64,000 nucleotides of DNA from Shewanella olleyana. GTDB taxonomy: Bacteria > Pseudomonadota > Gammaproteobacteria > Enterobacterales > Shewanellaceae. The stretch spans positions 186,001-250,000 of the forward strand of contig NZ_JAKILD010000003.1 in the NCBI RefSeq assembly GCF_023283825.1. The letters are read 5' to 3'. Of this stretch, positions 1 to 8,883 are shown piece after piece. The stretch's first letter is position 1; each line of letters starts with the position of its first letter. Made by a program: the position numbers and the translations under genes. The notes beneath the pieces are model-generated. The model saw only the letters and a list, made by a program, of their open reading frames with translations. It had not been told where the DNA came from and made no database searches.

Positions 1-1
1 C

Positions 2-346
2 ATTGTTGATGAAACGCCTTATAGAATTTGCCAACGATTATTTACTGCATCTGTGCCAGCTAAGCGCTACCAACCACTGAGTAATGTGGGCCGTTACATC
101 GCTTCATTGCCGCAAGATGCCGATTTCGACCGTTTTGAAGAAATGCTTGGCTATCAAAAAGAAGGCTATTACTTGTCGATGGCTTCTGGGTTAAAGGCTA
201 TTTACACAGCCAAAAAGACCCAAGCTAAAAAAACTACGCCTACCCCTTTGTTAGAGCACGGTTTTCCAACCATTACCGATGAAAAAATCGATACTCATAC
301 AGGTGAGACAATCATTTTGACCTTACCTGATAGCAACAATAAATAA
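2..346 (+). CDS. Hypothetical protein, 5' end outside window
   Basis: The reading frame is open from the first bases of the window to a TAA at 344-346, so this is the C-terminal ~114 residues of a longer protein. A GTG at 53 is possible as a start, but the open frame upstream makes an internal position more likely. The visible part is soluble-looking, with a Lys/Thr-rich linker before an acidic end, and has no motif I recognise. It ends 16 bases before the next gene on the same strand, so the two are probably co-transcribed. Function unknown. Confidence 0.6.
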   Translation: MVDETPYRICQRLFTASVPAKRYQPLSNVGRYIASLPQDADFDRFEEMLGYQKEGYYLSMASGLKAIYTAKKTQAKKTTPTPLLEHGFPTITDEKIDTHTGETIILTLPDSNNK

Positions 347-362
347 TAATAAAAATAAAATC

Positions 363-2825
363 ATGACAGATAAAAAACAAAGCCCTTTTGCAACGGACTT
401 ATTAAGCGCTACACCGACCCAGCAAAAAATGCAGAGCGCGGAAAAAGAGCTAAAAAAAGTCCAAAAGAAACAACAATCACAATCGGCAAAAGCCGCAGCT
501 ACACAAGAGCGTGAAACGCAAATCGCTAAGATGGGCAAACCATTTGGGTGGATGATGTTTATGTTCATTTGTTCGGTGTTGTATTTATTCCCAGAGGCAG
601 TATTTAATGCCGCCTTAACCGACGTTGCTGGCGGTAAAAACTCCACTGAAGATGACTTGCGCGCAGTTGAGTTATTTGGCCGTACCATTAGTGGTATCGG
701 GGTCACTTTGCTATTGGCAGACATGCTGCTAAAAGGCAAACAAGTGGCGAGAGTTGGCCGCGCATTAGGCTATTTTTGCTTGATTGCCGTGCTTGTGTGG
801 CCAACGGTATTCTTTGGTCAAAAATGGTTAGTGGATCATTTTATTATTGATGCTTCAACCCCAGCTGAACGTCAACAAGCCTACTTGTCACAAGTACTGC
901 GCAGCGCGTTAATTGAAAAATCGATTCAATTTGAAGGGATTGAATACGATCCAGATTCAGATCATAACGCCACCGAAAAAACCTTCCTCTCAGTCTTTGG
1001 TGGTTTAGTGTATGCCGATGACAAATTGGTGGATGATTTAAAACAGAAAAAACGCATGATCATGGAAAAATTTGTCCGTGACCGTGCGATGTCGCGCTTT
1101 GATGAGCACTATTCAAATTATGATGATTTCAGATTAAACCTGCGAGATAAATACAAAGAGTATGCTCAAGGCTCTAATCAATATAATCAAGCATTAAACA
1201 CGGTTCAAAGCCGCTCCGATGAATACTGGTTAGATACCCAAAACCAAGTCAAACAAGGTTGGGAGAAATATCAACAAGGCACCTCGGCTTATGAAGCCCG
1301 TGTTGAATCCCGCGCGCAACAAATTGCCCCTAAGATGTATGACTTTTTCGAGCGTCGCAATAAATGCGCCGACATGAAAAAAGGCAGCAGTAAAGATCGT
1401 TGCTATGACAGATTGCAAAAAGGCTACGATAAAGAAATCGCCAAATACAGTATTCCTTACATTCCACCTGATGATTGGCTAATTCGTGAAGAAATTAGCA
1501 CCTCTGAGAATGTAGGCAACTCCATCTTAACTGGCATCATGACCTTTGGTTTGTTCACGGCAATGCAAGCTGCCGATGCCGTTACCGGTGGTGATGCAGG
1601 CTTTAAAGACCATCGCATGGTGTACACCAATGATGTCAATCATTACAAAAATGTATTGATGGTGAAAATGGAGCCTGATTTTGTCAAAGAGTCTGGCGGC
1701 TATCCTTTAGGGATCAATACTATCCATGAGTTCAGACACCATGAACTTACCAGTCTCAAAGTGAATAAAACCTTAAAACAAAAAGGCTTAAGCTTACCGA
1801 CGACTTGGGTCATGGCAGATCGCACAGGCTTTGACAATGCTGTCGCGAAAAAAGTACGTCAACAAGCCGATGCTGAGTGGCGCTCAAGCATGAAAGCAAA
1901 AGGCTATGACATGCCGCCTAATTTAACTTGGCAGCAATTTCAACAGCAAGGTGATGTGCAAAAGCGCATTCAACGCCAAATGAAGGAGTTGTACGTCAAC
2001 CCGACATTAGCGGATTGGAATAACCGTGAGTTTAAACAAAAAATCATTGAGCCCAACATCAGCCGCAAGACCACTGAATACCTTAATGTCCTTGAAGCGC
2101 AGCAAGCGGAATTTGCCGATGGTGGTGCATTTGAATCGACGGGTAAGTCGGCACTGCGCGCCACAATTGTGCCGCCAATTTCAATGTCGATAAGTTTAGC
2201 GTTAGTGCTATTAACTGTGCTGAAACTACCAATGAAAGCGGTGGAATTAGTGCAAGCTAAACGCACTAGCTCAAGTGATGCGCCCAAAACTAAAGGCTAT
2301 ATCAAAGCCAGTATTTCTGGGGCGATGTTACTGGCGATTTTTGTAGTGCCATTAACCCTAGGCAGTAATCAATACACCATGAAAGGCTCGGCGTTAAATT
2401 ACTTCTTTGAGCAAATGGAGAAGAATGATTCTGCCAGTATTTCTTTTGCTTTGAGATGGCTACTCGTCACTCAACCCATTGTACAGCCGATAGGTGCAGG
2501 GATAGATCAGCGCATGTTCATCACTCAAGGTTTTGATGCCATCAGTGAGCCGATTAATCAGTTCGATTTAACCTTGATGCCAGAGCACGACATTAGCCCG
2601 AAAGCCAATAATGACCATCAAGCGCAAGTGCTACTGCCATTAACCATAAATACCAATGTAACGGGTGCAAAAGTAGCCGTGATGAACATAAAACCCAAAT
2701 ATCAACCTGGGATGATGTTACCCGCCGGCGGGTATGACATAAAAGTGTCAGCCAATGGCCATGAACCAATAAGAAAATGGGTGTATTTAAAGGCGGATGC
2801 TACCGACTTCACCATAAAACTTTAG
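363..2825 (+). CDS. Large multi-pass membrane protein with PEGA-like C-terminal domain, function unknown
   Basis: An 820-residue protein. Residues ~1-60 are Lys/Gln-rich and helical (cytoplasmic by inference). Hydrophobic segments lie near 63-80, 105-120 and 135-155. A long charged, helix-rich middle (about 170-600) follows, with a Cys pair near 338-348 (NKCADM, DRCYDR), then two further membrane segments near 606-625 and 640-660. The last ~60 residues (KPKYQPGMMLPAGGYDIKV, then a Gly-His-Glu turn) read like a PEGA domain, a small beta module of surface or periplasmic proteins. No enzyme motif is visible. It starts 16 bases after the preceding gene and is followed by another membrane protein on the same strand, so a three-gene operon of unknown role is likely. 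Confidence 0.65.
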   Translation: MTDKKQSPFATDLLSATPTQQKMQSAEKELKKVQKKQQSQSAKAAATQERETQIAKMGKPFGWMMFMFICSVLYLFPEAVFNAALTDVAGGKNSTEDDLRAVELFGRTISGIGVTLLLADMLLKGKQVARVGRALGYFCLIAVLVWPTVFFGQKWLVDHFIIDASTPAERQQAYLSQVLRSALIEKSIQFEGIEYDPDSDHNATEKTFLSVFGGLVYADDKLVDDLKQKKRMIMEKFVRDRAMSRFDEHYSNYDDFRLNLRDKYKEYAQGSNQYNQALNTVQSRSDEYWLDTQNQVKQGWEKYQQGTSAYEARVESRAQQIAPKMYDFFERRNKCADMKKGSSKDRCYDRLQKGYDKEIAKYSIPYIPPDDWLIREEISTSENVGNSILTGIMTFGLFTAMQAADAVTGGDAGFKDHRMVYTNDVNHYKNVLMVKMEPDFVKESGGYPLGINTIHEFRHHELTSLKVNKTLKQKGLSLPTTWVMADRTGFDNAVAKKVRQQADAEWRSSMKAKGYDMPPNLTWQQFQQQGDVQKRIQRQMKELYVNPTLADWNNREFKQKIIEPNISRKTTEYLNVLEAQQAEFADGGAFESTGKSALRATIVPPISMSISLALVLLTVLKLPMKAVELVQAKRTSSSDAPKTKGYIKASISGAMLLAIFVVPLTLGSNQYTMKGSALNYFFEQMEKNDSASISFALRWLLVTQPIVQPIGAGIDQRMFITQGFDAISEPINQFDLTLMPEHDISPKANNDHQAQVLLPLTINTNVTGAKVAVMNIKPKYQPGMMLPAGGYDIKVSANGHEPIRKWVYLKADATDFTIKL

Positions 2826-2897
2826 TTACGGCGCCATTAACAAACAACCAAGAACCCAAAAAATACATTTCACGCATTGATTTATAGGACGTATTAC

Positions 2898-4784
2898 GTG
2901 AGCAAATTAGAGCAGTTCCAGGATTTTATCCGAAGCAACGGTAAAGACCTCACAGGTGTAAATGTGCCAGTGGTTTTGAGTAATGAAGAGGCAAAGCAAC
3001 CAGAGCTTAACTTTACCTTTGGCTGGACCATTGAGATTGGTGTGAGCGAACATGAACATGGCGGTCATTGCCCTGCTGGAATAAAGTCTGGCAGCGCCTC
3101 AAATGCTTGTAACTGTGCTAATGAGACCGCAAGGCAATATGTTAACAACGACGATAGTTTGTTTAACGATCGCTTTCTTAAGATCCTTGGCCCTGATATT
3201 TCTAAAAACTTTTTGATTAAGGATTGCGGTTTACAATCTGCACCTGAAACCTATGTCGGTAGTAAAGTCTGTTATATCTGTGATGGAACAGGCGAAGACA
3301 CGTGTTCTAGCTGTCATGGTCATGGAAGCACTTCTTGTTCTTCCTGTAGCGGTAGGGGCTCTTATGCTGTAACACGTGAAGAGAATAATCGCACGGTTCA
3401 TAGTCGTGAGTCATGTTCGTCTTGTGGAGGAAGTGGTAGTAACACTTGTTACAATTGCAATGGACGTGGCAAGGTTACTTGTCGCACCTGTGATGGTGGC
3501 GGTTACCTCTACTTCAGCTACTCCATTGATGGTGAGGCGAAACGCAGTACTAGATGGGAATATAATACTAGTGACTACCATGAGTGGACATCTGACTATG
3601 TTAAAAAGACCGGCCTAAAACTGGTTCATCATTTAGATGATGTCACTGAAGTTGATGTAGCAGGAACACTGAATGGCTGTAGCTTTATTTATGCTTTTAA
3701 GGCTAAATTACCCACGCTACAATTTACGGCCAACATCGATAAAGTCGATACTATCATGTGTTTTGCGGGCAACAAAAACAGCACTCATAATGCTGGCGGT
3801 GTATATGATCCTGCAGTATGGAGTCTGGCAAAAAAGCTTGCTGGCGGCAGTAAATCAGATGATAAAGTGGCCTTATCCACTCCTGCAATTAAAGATATTA
3901 TTGAATCGAACGAAACCAAAACAGCTATTCCATTATTGGAAGAAAACTGGGTTTCTAATGATATTAAAGAGGCTGTGGTCTCCAATTATCAAACGCTAGT
4001 AACCCAGCTTAAAAAACAAAGTGTTAAAGGTATCGCCCCTAAAATGTTTGGTGGCTTCATCAGTTACTCTTTTCTTTTCCTAATATTAGGTGTTTTGTTC
4101 GCCGTTATGTACCCCTCTTTTGCGCAAGATTCTGCATATCGCATGAGCGTACTGCAGCTTCCTGAATGGTTTTTTGCTTTACTGACAATGCAGTTTGGCT
4201 TATTTGGTCTGCCTGCAATATGTAATTACTTGTTCTTTTTTGGCTTTATTTGGCTTAGCTACCAATGCGTTAAAAAGTGGTACTGGAAAAACATTGGTCC
4301 AGGTAAAACATGGTTACTCGCACTCAGTTTAACCTTATTGGTGCCACATGCTGGGTTCACTTTGTTCTATAACGGGATTGAAGTGGTTAACCATACCCTA
4401 GAGGTCACCAATGCATTAATGGCGGGATCAATATTAGTAGGTTTATATTTAGTCGTCATCGGTACCAAATTGCCGAATAAATGGTATACAAAAATACTCG
4501 GGTTTATTGCAGGTATTGGCGCATACTGCGGCTTACATTACGGCCTATACTTATTGAATAGCCGGATTGGTTTTATTGAAAACCATGAAAGGTATCCGTT
4601 TGAGTTAGTGGAATCTTTAAATCCTGGCACTCAATTTATGGCCGAAAACTTAATTGAATGGGTCATATTATCAGTGATATTTGCCTACTTCTTAACGCGA
4701 CGCCAATTCTGGTTAAAAGCCAAAACAGCAGTCGCTGATTACGACAGCCCAGTATTGCTAAAATCGATGAATATGGAAAAATAG
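2898..4784 (+). CDS. Membrane protein with DnaJ-type cysteine-rich zinc domain
   Basis: I place the start at GTG 2898 because AGGACG lies about 7 bases upstream; an in-frame TTG at 2877 has no such site. The N-terminal ~120 residues are soluble and carry several His/Cys. Residues ~125-215 hold at least six CxxC pairs, most within CxxCxGxG-type repeats (CDGTG, CHGHG, CSGRG, CGGSG, CNGRG, CDGGG), the pattern of the DnaJ central zinc domain. There is no J domain and no HPD motif. After a soluble linker the C-terminal half has about seven hydrophobic segments (near 395-415, 430-470, 485-505, 510-540, 550-570 and 600-620). It is 72 bases after the PEGA-like gene. A chaperone-like or metal-sensing membrane role is only a guess. 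Confidence 0.65.
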   Translation: MSKLEQFQDFIRSNGKDLTGVNVPVVLSNEEAKQPELNFTFGWTIEIGVSEHEHGGHCPAGIKSGSASNACNCANETARQYVNNDDSLFNDRFLKILGPDISKNFLIKDCGLQSAPETYVGSKVCYICDGTGEDTCSSCHGHGSTSCSSCSGRGSYAVTREENNRTVHSRESCSSCGGSGSNTCYNCNGRGKVTCRTCDGGGYLYFSYSIDGEAKRSTRWEYNTSDYHEWTSDYVKKTGLKLVHHLDDVTEVDVAGTLNGCSFIYAFKAKLPTLQFTANIDKVDTIMCFAGNKNSTHNAGGVYDPAVWSLAKKLAGGSKSDDKVALSTPAIKDIIESNETKTAIPLLEENWVSNDIKEAVVSNYQTLVTQLKKQSVKGIAPKMFGGFISYSFLFLILGVLFAVMYPSFAQDSAYRMSVLQLPEWFFALLTMQFGLFGLPAICNYLFFFGFIWLSYQCVKKWYWKNIGPGKTWLLALSLTLLVPHAGFTLFYNGIEVVNHTLEVTNALMAGSILVGLYLVVIGTKLPNKWYTKILGFIAGIGAYCGLHYGLYLLNSRIGFIENHERYPFELVESLNPGTQFMAENLIEWVILSVIFAYFLTRRQFWLKAKTAVADYDSPVLLKSMNMEK

Positions 4785-4810
4785 CTAAGCAATTCGCAAT
4801 GACTCTGTAA

Positions 4811-4844
4811 GCAAAGAAGATAATCAATTGATTATCTTCTTTGC
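4811..4844. terminator. Perfect 34-bp palindrome, probable terminator
   Basis: Two perfect 17-base arms (GCAAAGAAGATAATCAA and its complement) abut with no loop bases; the RNA would form a hairpin with a small loop. It lies 27 bases after the zinc-domain gene. The following T-tract is poor (TATTTGGGC), so termination strength is uncertain and a protein-binding role is possible. Confidence 0.5.
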
Positions 4845-4922
4845 TATTTGGGCATATCAGGATAACCTGCTATCTGTAACATCATTTGTTTATAACGCTA
4901 TTTTTCCTTTCATTTGTATGTG

Positions 4923-5714
4923 ATGGAGTACTTCCTACCTATGAGCATGACGCGTTTTATGGCTGGCTCAACCCAATACCAGTCTGATACAACAGATAAT
5001 CAAACTCTTATTACCTATTTTTCTTCAGCAAGCCCTGTATCCGATGATACCTCGGCTACTACAGACGCGATTTATCCTCACTCTTTTAATAGTGCCAGTG
5101 ACGTAGACCCCTTATTTGATAGTCGTAATATGAGCCGTGATAGCATTCGTCGCCATATTCGCCAACAGCGCAATGGCATATCACAGCCAGAGCAAAACCA
5201 ATTAGCATTAATTGCCAGTCGTCATTTATTATCTGAGATCCAACGAATTTCAGCTAAACGAGTGGCCTTGTATTTAGGGTTTGATGGTGAACTCGCCACC
5301 AGCAAATTGATTGAGGCATTGTGGAAGCTTGACGTTGAAGTGTACTTACCACGCCTGCACCCTTTTGCTACAGGCCACCTTTTGTTTATGCGCTACACCG
5401 CAGACTCTGAGATGGTCAATAATCGCTACAATATTGCAGAGCCTAAATTGGATATTCGTAATATCGTCACCGTTGAGCATCTCGACATGATTGTCACCCC
5501 CCTGGTGGCATTTGATGATAAAGGCAATCGAATGGGGATGGGCGGCGGTTTTTACGATCGCACTCTGGCTCAAGTTACAGACAATAAACCGTTAGCCGTT
5601 GGCTATGCACACGACTGTCAGCAAGTGAGTTTTTTGCCTATTGAATATTGGGATGTCCCCTTACCTGTAATTATTACCCCTACTAGGCGCATTGCTTCAA
5701 AAAACCTCAGCTAA
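4923..5714 (+). CDS. fau: 5-formyltetrahydrofolate cyclo-ligase family protein
   Basis: This enzyme (EC 6.3.3.2) converts 5-formyl-THF to 5,10-methenyl-THF using ATP, returning the storage folate to the one-carbon pool. The family signature MGMGGGFYDRTL near the C-terminus (Gly-rich loop, then Tyr-Asp-Arg) is clear, and the fold runs from SRDSIRRHIRQQRN to the end. That conserved part begins at an internal ATG at 5130 and is ~194 residues, the usual family length. The frame upstream is open to ATG 4923 (or 4941, or TTG 4914), giving a ~70-residue Ser/Thr/Asp-rich extension with no counterpart I know. Neither candidate start has a strong ribosome site. In many gammaproteobacteria fau follows 6S RNA and zapA; neither is seen here. 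Confidence 0.85.
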   Translation: MEYFLPMSMTRFMAGSTQYQSDTTDNQTLITYFSSASPVSDDTSATTDAIYPHSFNSASDVDPLFDSRNMSRDSIRRHIRQQRNGISQPEQNQLALIASRHLLSEIQRISAKRVALYLGFDGELATSKLIEALWKLDVEVYLPRLHPFATGHLLFMRYTADSEMVNNRYNIAEPKLDIRNIVTVEHLDMIVTPLVAFDDKGNRMGMGGGFYDRTLAQVTDNKPLAVGYAHDCQQVSFLPIEYWDVPLPVIITPTRRIASKNLS

Positions 5715-5769
5715 TCCTTTTTAAAAAGGATGATGATAAGAAAGCCTAAGTAAGAAAAATTAGTAATAA

Positions 5770-5801
5770 AAAGCCGTTAATCCAATTGAATTAACGGCTT
5801 T
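5770..5801. terminator. Bidirectional terminator between fau and metY
   Basis: Arms AAAGCCGTTAA and TTAACGGCTTT surround a 10-base loop, with A-runs upstream and a short T-run downstream. It lies between two convergent genes and can serve both. Confidence 0.75.
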
Positions 5802-5839
5802 CTTATATGGGCATCAGCAATCGAGTATGTGAGTATGAG

Positions 5840-7159
5840 TTAACTCGTCGCTTTATCTAACGCTTGACTCACATCGGCAATAATATCGTCGATATGCTCA
5901 ATACCTACCGAAATACGCACTAAATCTTCAGAGACACCAGCTTTTGCTAATTCATCTGAATCAAGCTGCCTGTGAGTCGTACTCGCTGGATGACAAGCCA
6001 GTGACTTAGCATCACCAATATTCACTAAACGAAGGATCATTTGTAGTGCATCGATAAACTGGCCACCAGCCACTTTACCGGCTTCCGCATTGTCCGCTTT
6101 AATGCCAAAACTAATAATGCCTGACGCTTTGCCTTGAGTAATTTTTTGGCAACGCTCATGTTGTGGGCTATTTGGCAATGCTGCGTAATTGACCCAACTA
6201 ACTTGTGGATGCGCTTGTAAATATTCAGCTAAGGCTAATGCGTTACTGCAGTGACGCTCCATGCGTAAGCTCAGTGTTTCTAGCCCTTGGAGTAATAAAA
6301 AGGCGCTTTGAGGCGATAAGGCAGCACCAGTATTTCGTAGCGGTACTACACGGCAACGACCAATAAAGGCTGCGGGTCCAAAAGCTTCGGTATACACCAC
6401 GCCGTGGTATGACGGATCAGGCTCATTCAATAAAGCAAAGCGCTGTTTGTTAGCAACCCAATCAAACTTACCAGAGTCAATAATGACGCCACCAATCGTC
6501 GTGCCATGACCGCCAATGTATTTAGTCAGAGAATGAATCACAATGTCAGCGCCATGATCAAAAGCACGGCACAACACTGGTGTGGCGACGGTGTTATCGA
6601 CCACCAAAGGGACGCCATGCTTGTGAGCAATATCTGCAAGACGCTGCAGATCTACGACATTACCAGCTGGGTTACCGATAGATTCACAAAACAACGCTTT
6701 GGTGTTGTCATCAATTAAGGCTTCTAAGCCTTCATAATCATCATATGCCGCCATACGCACATCAATACCTTGGCGAGGTAAGGTATGGGCAAACAAGTTG
6801 TAAGTGCCGCCGTATAACTGACTAGTGCTAACAATATTATCACCCACTTGAGTTAGTGCTTGAATAGCATAAGTAATGGCAGCCATACCCGATGCTACTG
6901 CTAGTGAAGCAATCCCGCCTTCGATGGCTGCAAGACGCTGCTCCAATACATCTGTGGTTGGGTTCATAATGCGGGTATAGATATTACCAGGCACTTTTAA
7001 ATCAAATAAATCCGCACCGTGCTGGGTATCATCAAAGGTATAAGAAGTTGTCTGGTATATTGGCACTGCAGCGGCTTTGGTTGTCGCTTCGGATTGGTAA
7101 CCATGGTGTAACGCCAATGATTCCAGTTTCATCTGTTTGGGAGTATTTTCCGCTGTCAT
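5840..7159 (-). CDS. metY: O-acetylhomoserine sulfhydrylase (PLP-dependent Cys/Met metabolism family)
   Basis: Makes homocysteine (or cysteine) directly from an O-acylated homoserine (or serine) and sulfide. The 439 residues match the long O-acetylhomoserine aminocarboxypropyltransferase subfamily rather than the ~390-residue MetB/MetC type. Visible motifs are [22 protein letters not shown]-like substrate and PLP-phosphate contacts near 60-85, SGMAAITYA, the Asp of VDNTVATP, and the PLP lysine in [11 protein letters not shown] near 210. Start ATG 7159 has AAGGAAG five bases upstream. A MetJ operator sits about 70 bases upstream, so methionine repression is expected. It is transcribed alone, away from the folM cluster behind it. 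Confidence 0.92.
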   Translation of the reverse strand: [439 protein letters not shown]

Positions 7160-7227
7160 AGTGGCTTCCTTTAATGAGTAATCGCAATAATGTGAGATTC
7201 ATTGAATGAATCTACACACTAGCAACT

Positions 7228-7243
7228 AGACGTCTGGAAGTCT
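7228..7243 (-). promoter_or_regulatory. MetJ operator upstream of metY
   Basis: A perfect Met box AGACGTCT (7228-7235) is followed directly by a second 8-mer, GGAAGTCT (6 of 8 to consensus). MetJ binds as adjacent dimers to tandem 8-bp boxes. The site lies 69-84 bases upstream of the metY start codon, a normal place for repression. The same double-box arrangement precedes metT at 50634. Confidence 0.75.
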
Positions 7244-7329
7244 AAAACTTTTTTATTAAATCGTTAACTCAGCTTTTTATTAAATCATTAACGCCACTTT
7301 TAGTAATTCGTAAACTCCACAAAGCAGGT

Positions 7330-8055
7330 TTATTTAAGGTGTCTACCACCATCAACAGCATAGCTTCTACCTGTCACATATTGGCTCGACAATAAGTAGT
7401 CTACTAATTCGATAATTTCGCTGTTGCCAGCTTCTTTTGGCAATATTGCTTTAGCTAACGCTTTAGCTTTATACGCTTCATCATCGCCTTCGTTAAATAG
7501 AATCATTGCCGGGGCAATTGAGTTCACTTTCACACTTGGGGCAAATTTGGCAGCAAAGGATAGGGTCATATTGTGCAGCGCCGCTTTACTGGCCGCATAA
7601 GCAATATGCTTCTTGCTACCCTTTTCAGCCACATAATCTGTGATATGAATGATGTTACTCGCGCCCACACTTGTGCCAGCTGATTCCGTCAACAGTTCCG
7701 CTAAAGCTAAATTAATCTGATAAGGCGCGCTGACATGAATATTCATCATCCGTGTCATGATATCTGCTGAGCTGATCTCTGCAGTGGTTTTATCATTGTG
7801 CCAATCAGAAGCATTATGAATAATGCAATTTACCTGTGAATGCTGGGCTTTAATGCGGCTTAGCATGTCTTCTATTTCTGCAGGCTGACATAAATCACAC
7901 TGGTACAAATCTGCGCCTAAATCCAATAACTCATCGATGGATGGATAGTGAGTTCTGAACGTGCCAATGACATTATAATCTTGGGCTAAAAAATGCTTTG
8001 CCAAGGCATAACCAATTCGTTTTCCGACACCTGTAATCAATAGGGTTTGTTTCAT
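7330..8055 (-). CDS. folM: Dihydromonapterin reductase, SDR family
   Basis: Reduces dihydromonapterin to tetrahydromonapterin with NADPH. The protein (241 residues) has the SDR nucleotide motif as TGVGKRIG at 8-15, with an Arg/Lys pair and FRTHYPSIDEL near 33-43 that closely follow E. coli FolM, and the catalytic YAASKAALHN near 153. The NNAG-type motif is HNAS. It is the last gene of a folX-folE-folM run on the minus strand; the 116-base gap to folE contains a possible hairpin (8093-8123). This gene set is known to supply the pterin cofactor of phenylalanine hydroxylase in some gammaproteobacteria; the hydroxylase gene is not in the window. Confidence 0.88.
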   Translation of the reverse strand: MKQTLLITGVGKRIGYALAKHFLAQDYNVIGTFRTHYPSIDELLDLGADLYQCDLCQPAEIEDMLSRIKAQHSQVNCIIHNASDWHNDKTTAEISSADIMTRMMNIHVSAPYQINLALAELLTESAGTSVGASNIIHITDYVAEKGSKKHIAYAASKAALHNMTLSFAAKFAPSVKVNSIAPAMILFNEGDDEAYKAKALAKAILPKEAGNSEIIELVDYLLSSQYVTGRSYAVDGGRHLK

Positions 8056-8092
8056 TAGGGTTCTCTTTTTAATGGTTACAGAAAAGCATAAA

Positions 8093-8123
8093 GGCCATTA
8101 GTGCTAAAAAGCGGCTAATGACC
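8093..8123 (-). other. Hairpin between folE and folM
   Basis: Arms GGCCATTAG and CTAATGACC (one G-U pair) surround a 13-base loop. There is no good T-run after it on the minus strand, so it may be an attenuating or mRNA-stabilising hairpin rather than a full terminator. Confidence 0.35.
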
Positions 8124-8171
8124 TATGGGGTATCATTCATGACTTATCAAACTTAACCAACTTGGTATGAG

Positions 8172-8816
8172 TCAACTTTTGGAGAAAAATTCAGCCCGTG
8201 AAGCTGGGTTATTTTTAAAACAACCACCTAAAGCTGACGTTTTAGTATGAGACTGAGTGTCCATAATGCCACGTGATTTAACGCAGTAATGAGTGGCGTT
8301 AATGCTAATAGCAACGTCATCGGTTTCTAGCAAAGTTTGCAATGCGACTAATACTTGCTGAGTAAGACGTTCTTGCACTTGTGGCCTTTGGGCAAAGAAA
8401 CGCACTAAACGGTTAATTTTAGACAAACCGATAATCTTCTTTTTCGGAATGTATGCGACATCTGCAACGCCATCAATAGTAATAAAATGATGTTCACAGG
8501 TGCTAACCACACTGATATCGCTGACCTTAACCATTTCCTCGACGCCCATTTTGTTATCTATTTGGGTGACTTTGGGGAATTGATGATAATCAAGACCAGA
8601 GAAAATTTCGTTCACATACATTTTGGCAATCCGATGCGGTGTTTCGCACAAGCTGTCATCGGTTAAATCTAGCCCCAAAGTTGATACGACTTCAGTCATC
8701 AACCCTTGGATCCGTTCTATTTTTTGCTCACTGGTCATGTCATTTTCGACCAATGGCGTTTCGAGACCTCGCTCAATTAAAACTTGCTGCACCTTACGTG
8801 CTTCTTCTGAAATCAT
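8172..8816 (-). CDS. folE: GTP cyclohydrolase I
   Basis: Converts GTP to 7,8-dihydroneopterin triphosphate, the first pterin intermediate. The 214 residues include the zinc and active-site segments [12 protein letters not shown] (Cys-Glu-His-His) and the later [11 protein letters not shown] with the second zinc Cys, plus [21 protein letters not shown] typical of the family. The start ATG 8816 is preceded by AAGGAAA. It is flanked by folX (67 bases upstream) and folM, so its product probably feeds monapterin synthesis here, though it can also serve folate synthesis. Confidence 0.95.
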   Translation of the reverse strand: MISEEARKVQQVLIERGLETPLVENDMTSEQKIERIQGLMTEVVSTLGLDLTDDSLCETPHRIAKMYVNEIFSGLDYHQFPKVTQIDNKMGVEEMVKVSDISVVSTCEHHFITIDGVADVAYIPKKKIIGLSKINRLVRFFAQRPQVQERLTQQVLVALQTLLETDDVAISINATHYCVKSRGIMDTQSHTKTSALGGCFKNNPASRAEFFSKS

Positions 8817-8883
8817 GTGTTTTCCTTATGGCAACCCGTGCCAAATAACACCACAACATTACGTAAACGCTTTAAGCGCTCGC

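Noticed and set aside
3376..3999. Two alternative-frame ORFs inside the zinc-domain gene
   Set aside because: They overlap the Cys-repeat region in another frame, have no ribosome site and no family match; they are shadows of a compositionally biased gene.
4785..4922. 6S RNA gene before fau
   Set aside because: 6S RNA often lies upstream of fau in gammaproteobacteria, but the gap is too short and I see neither its conserved ends nor the central bubble.
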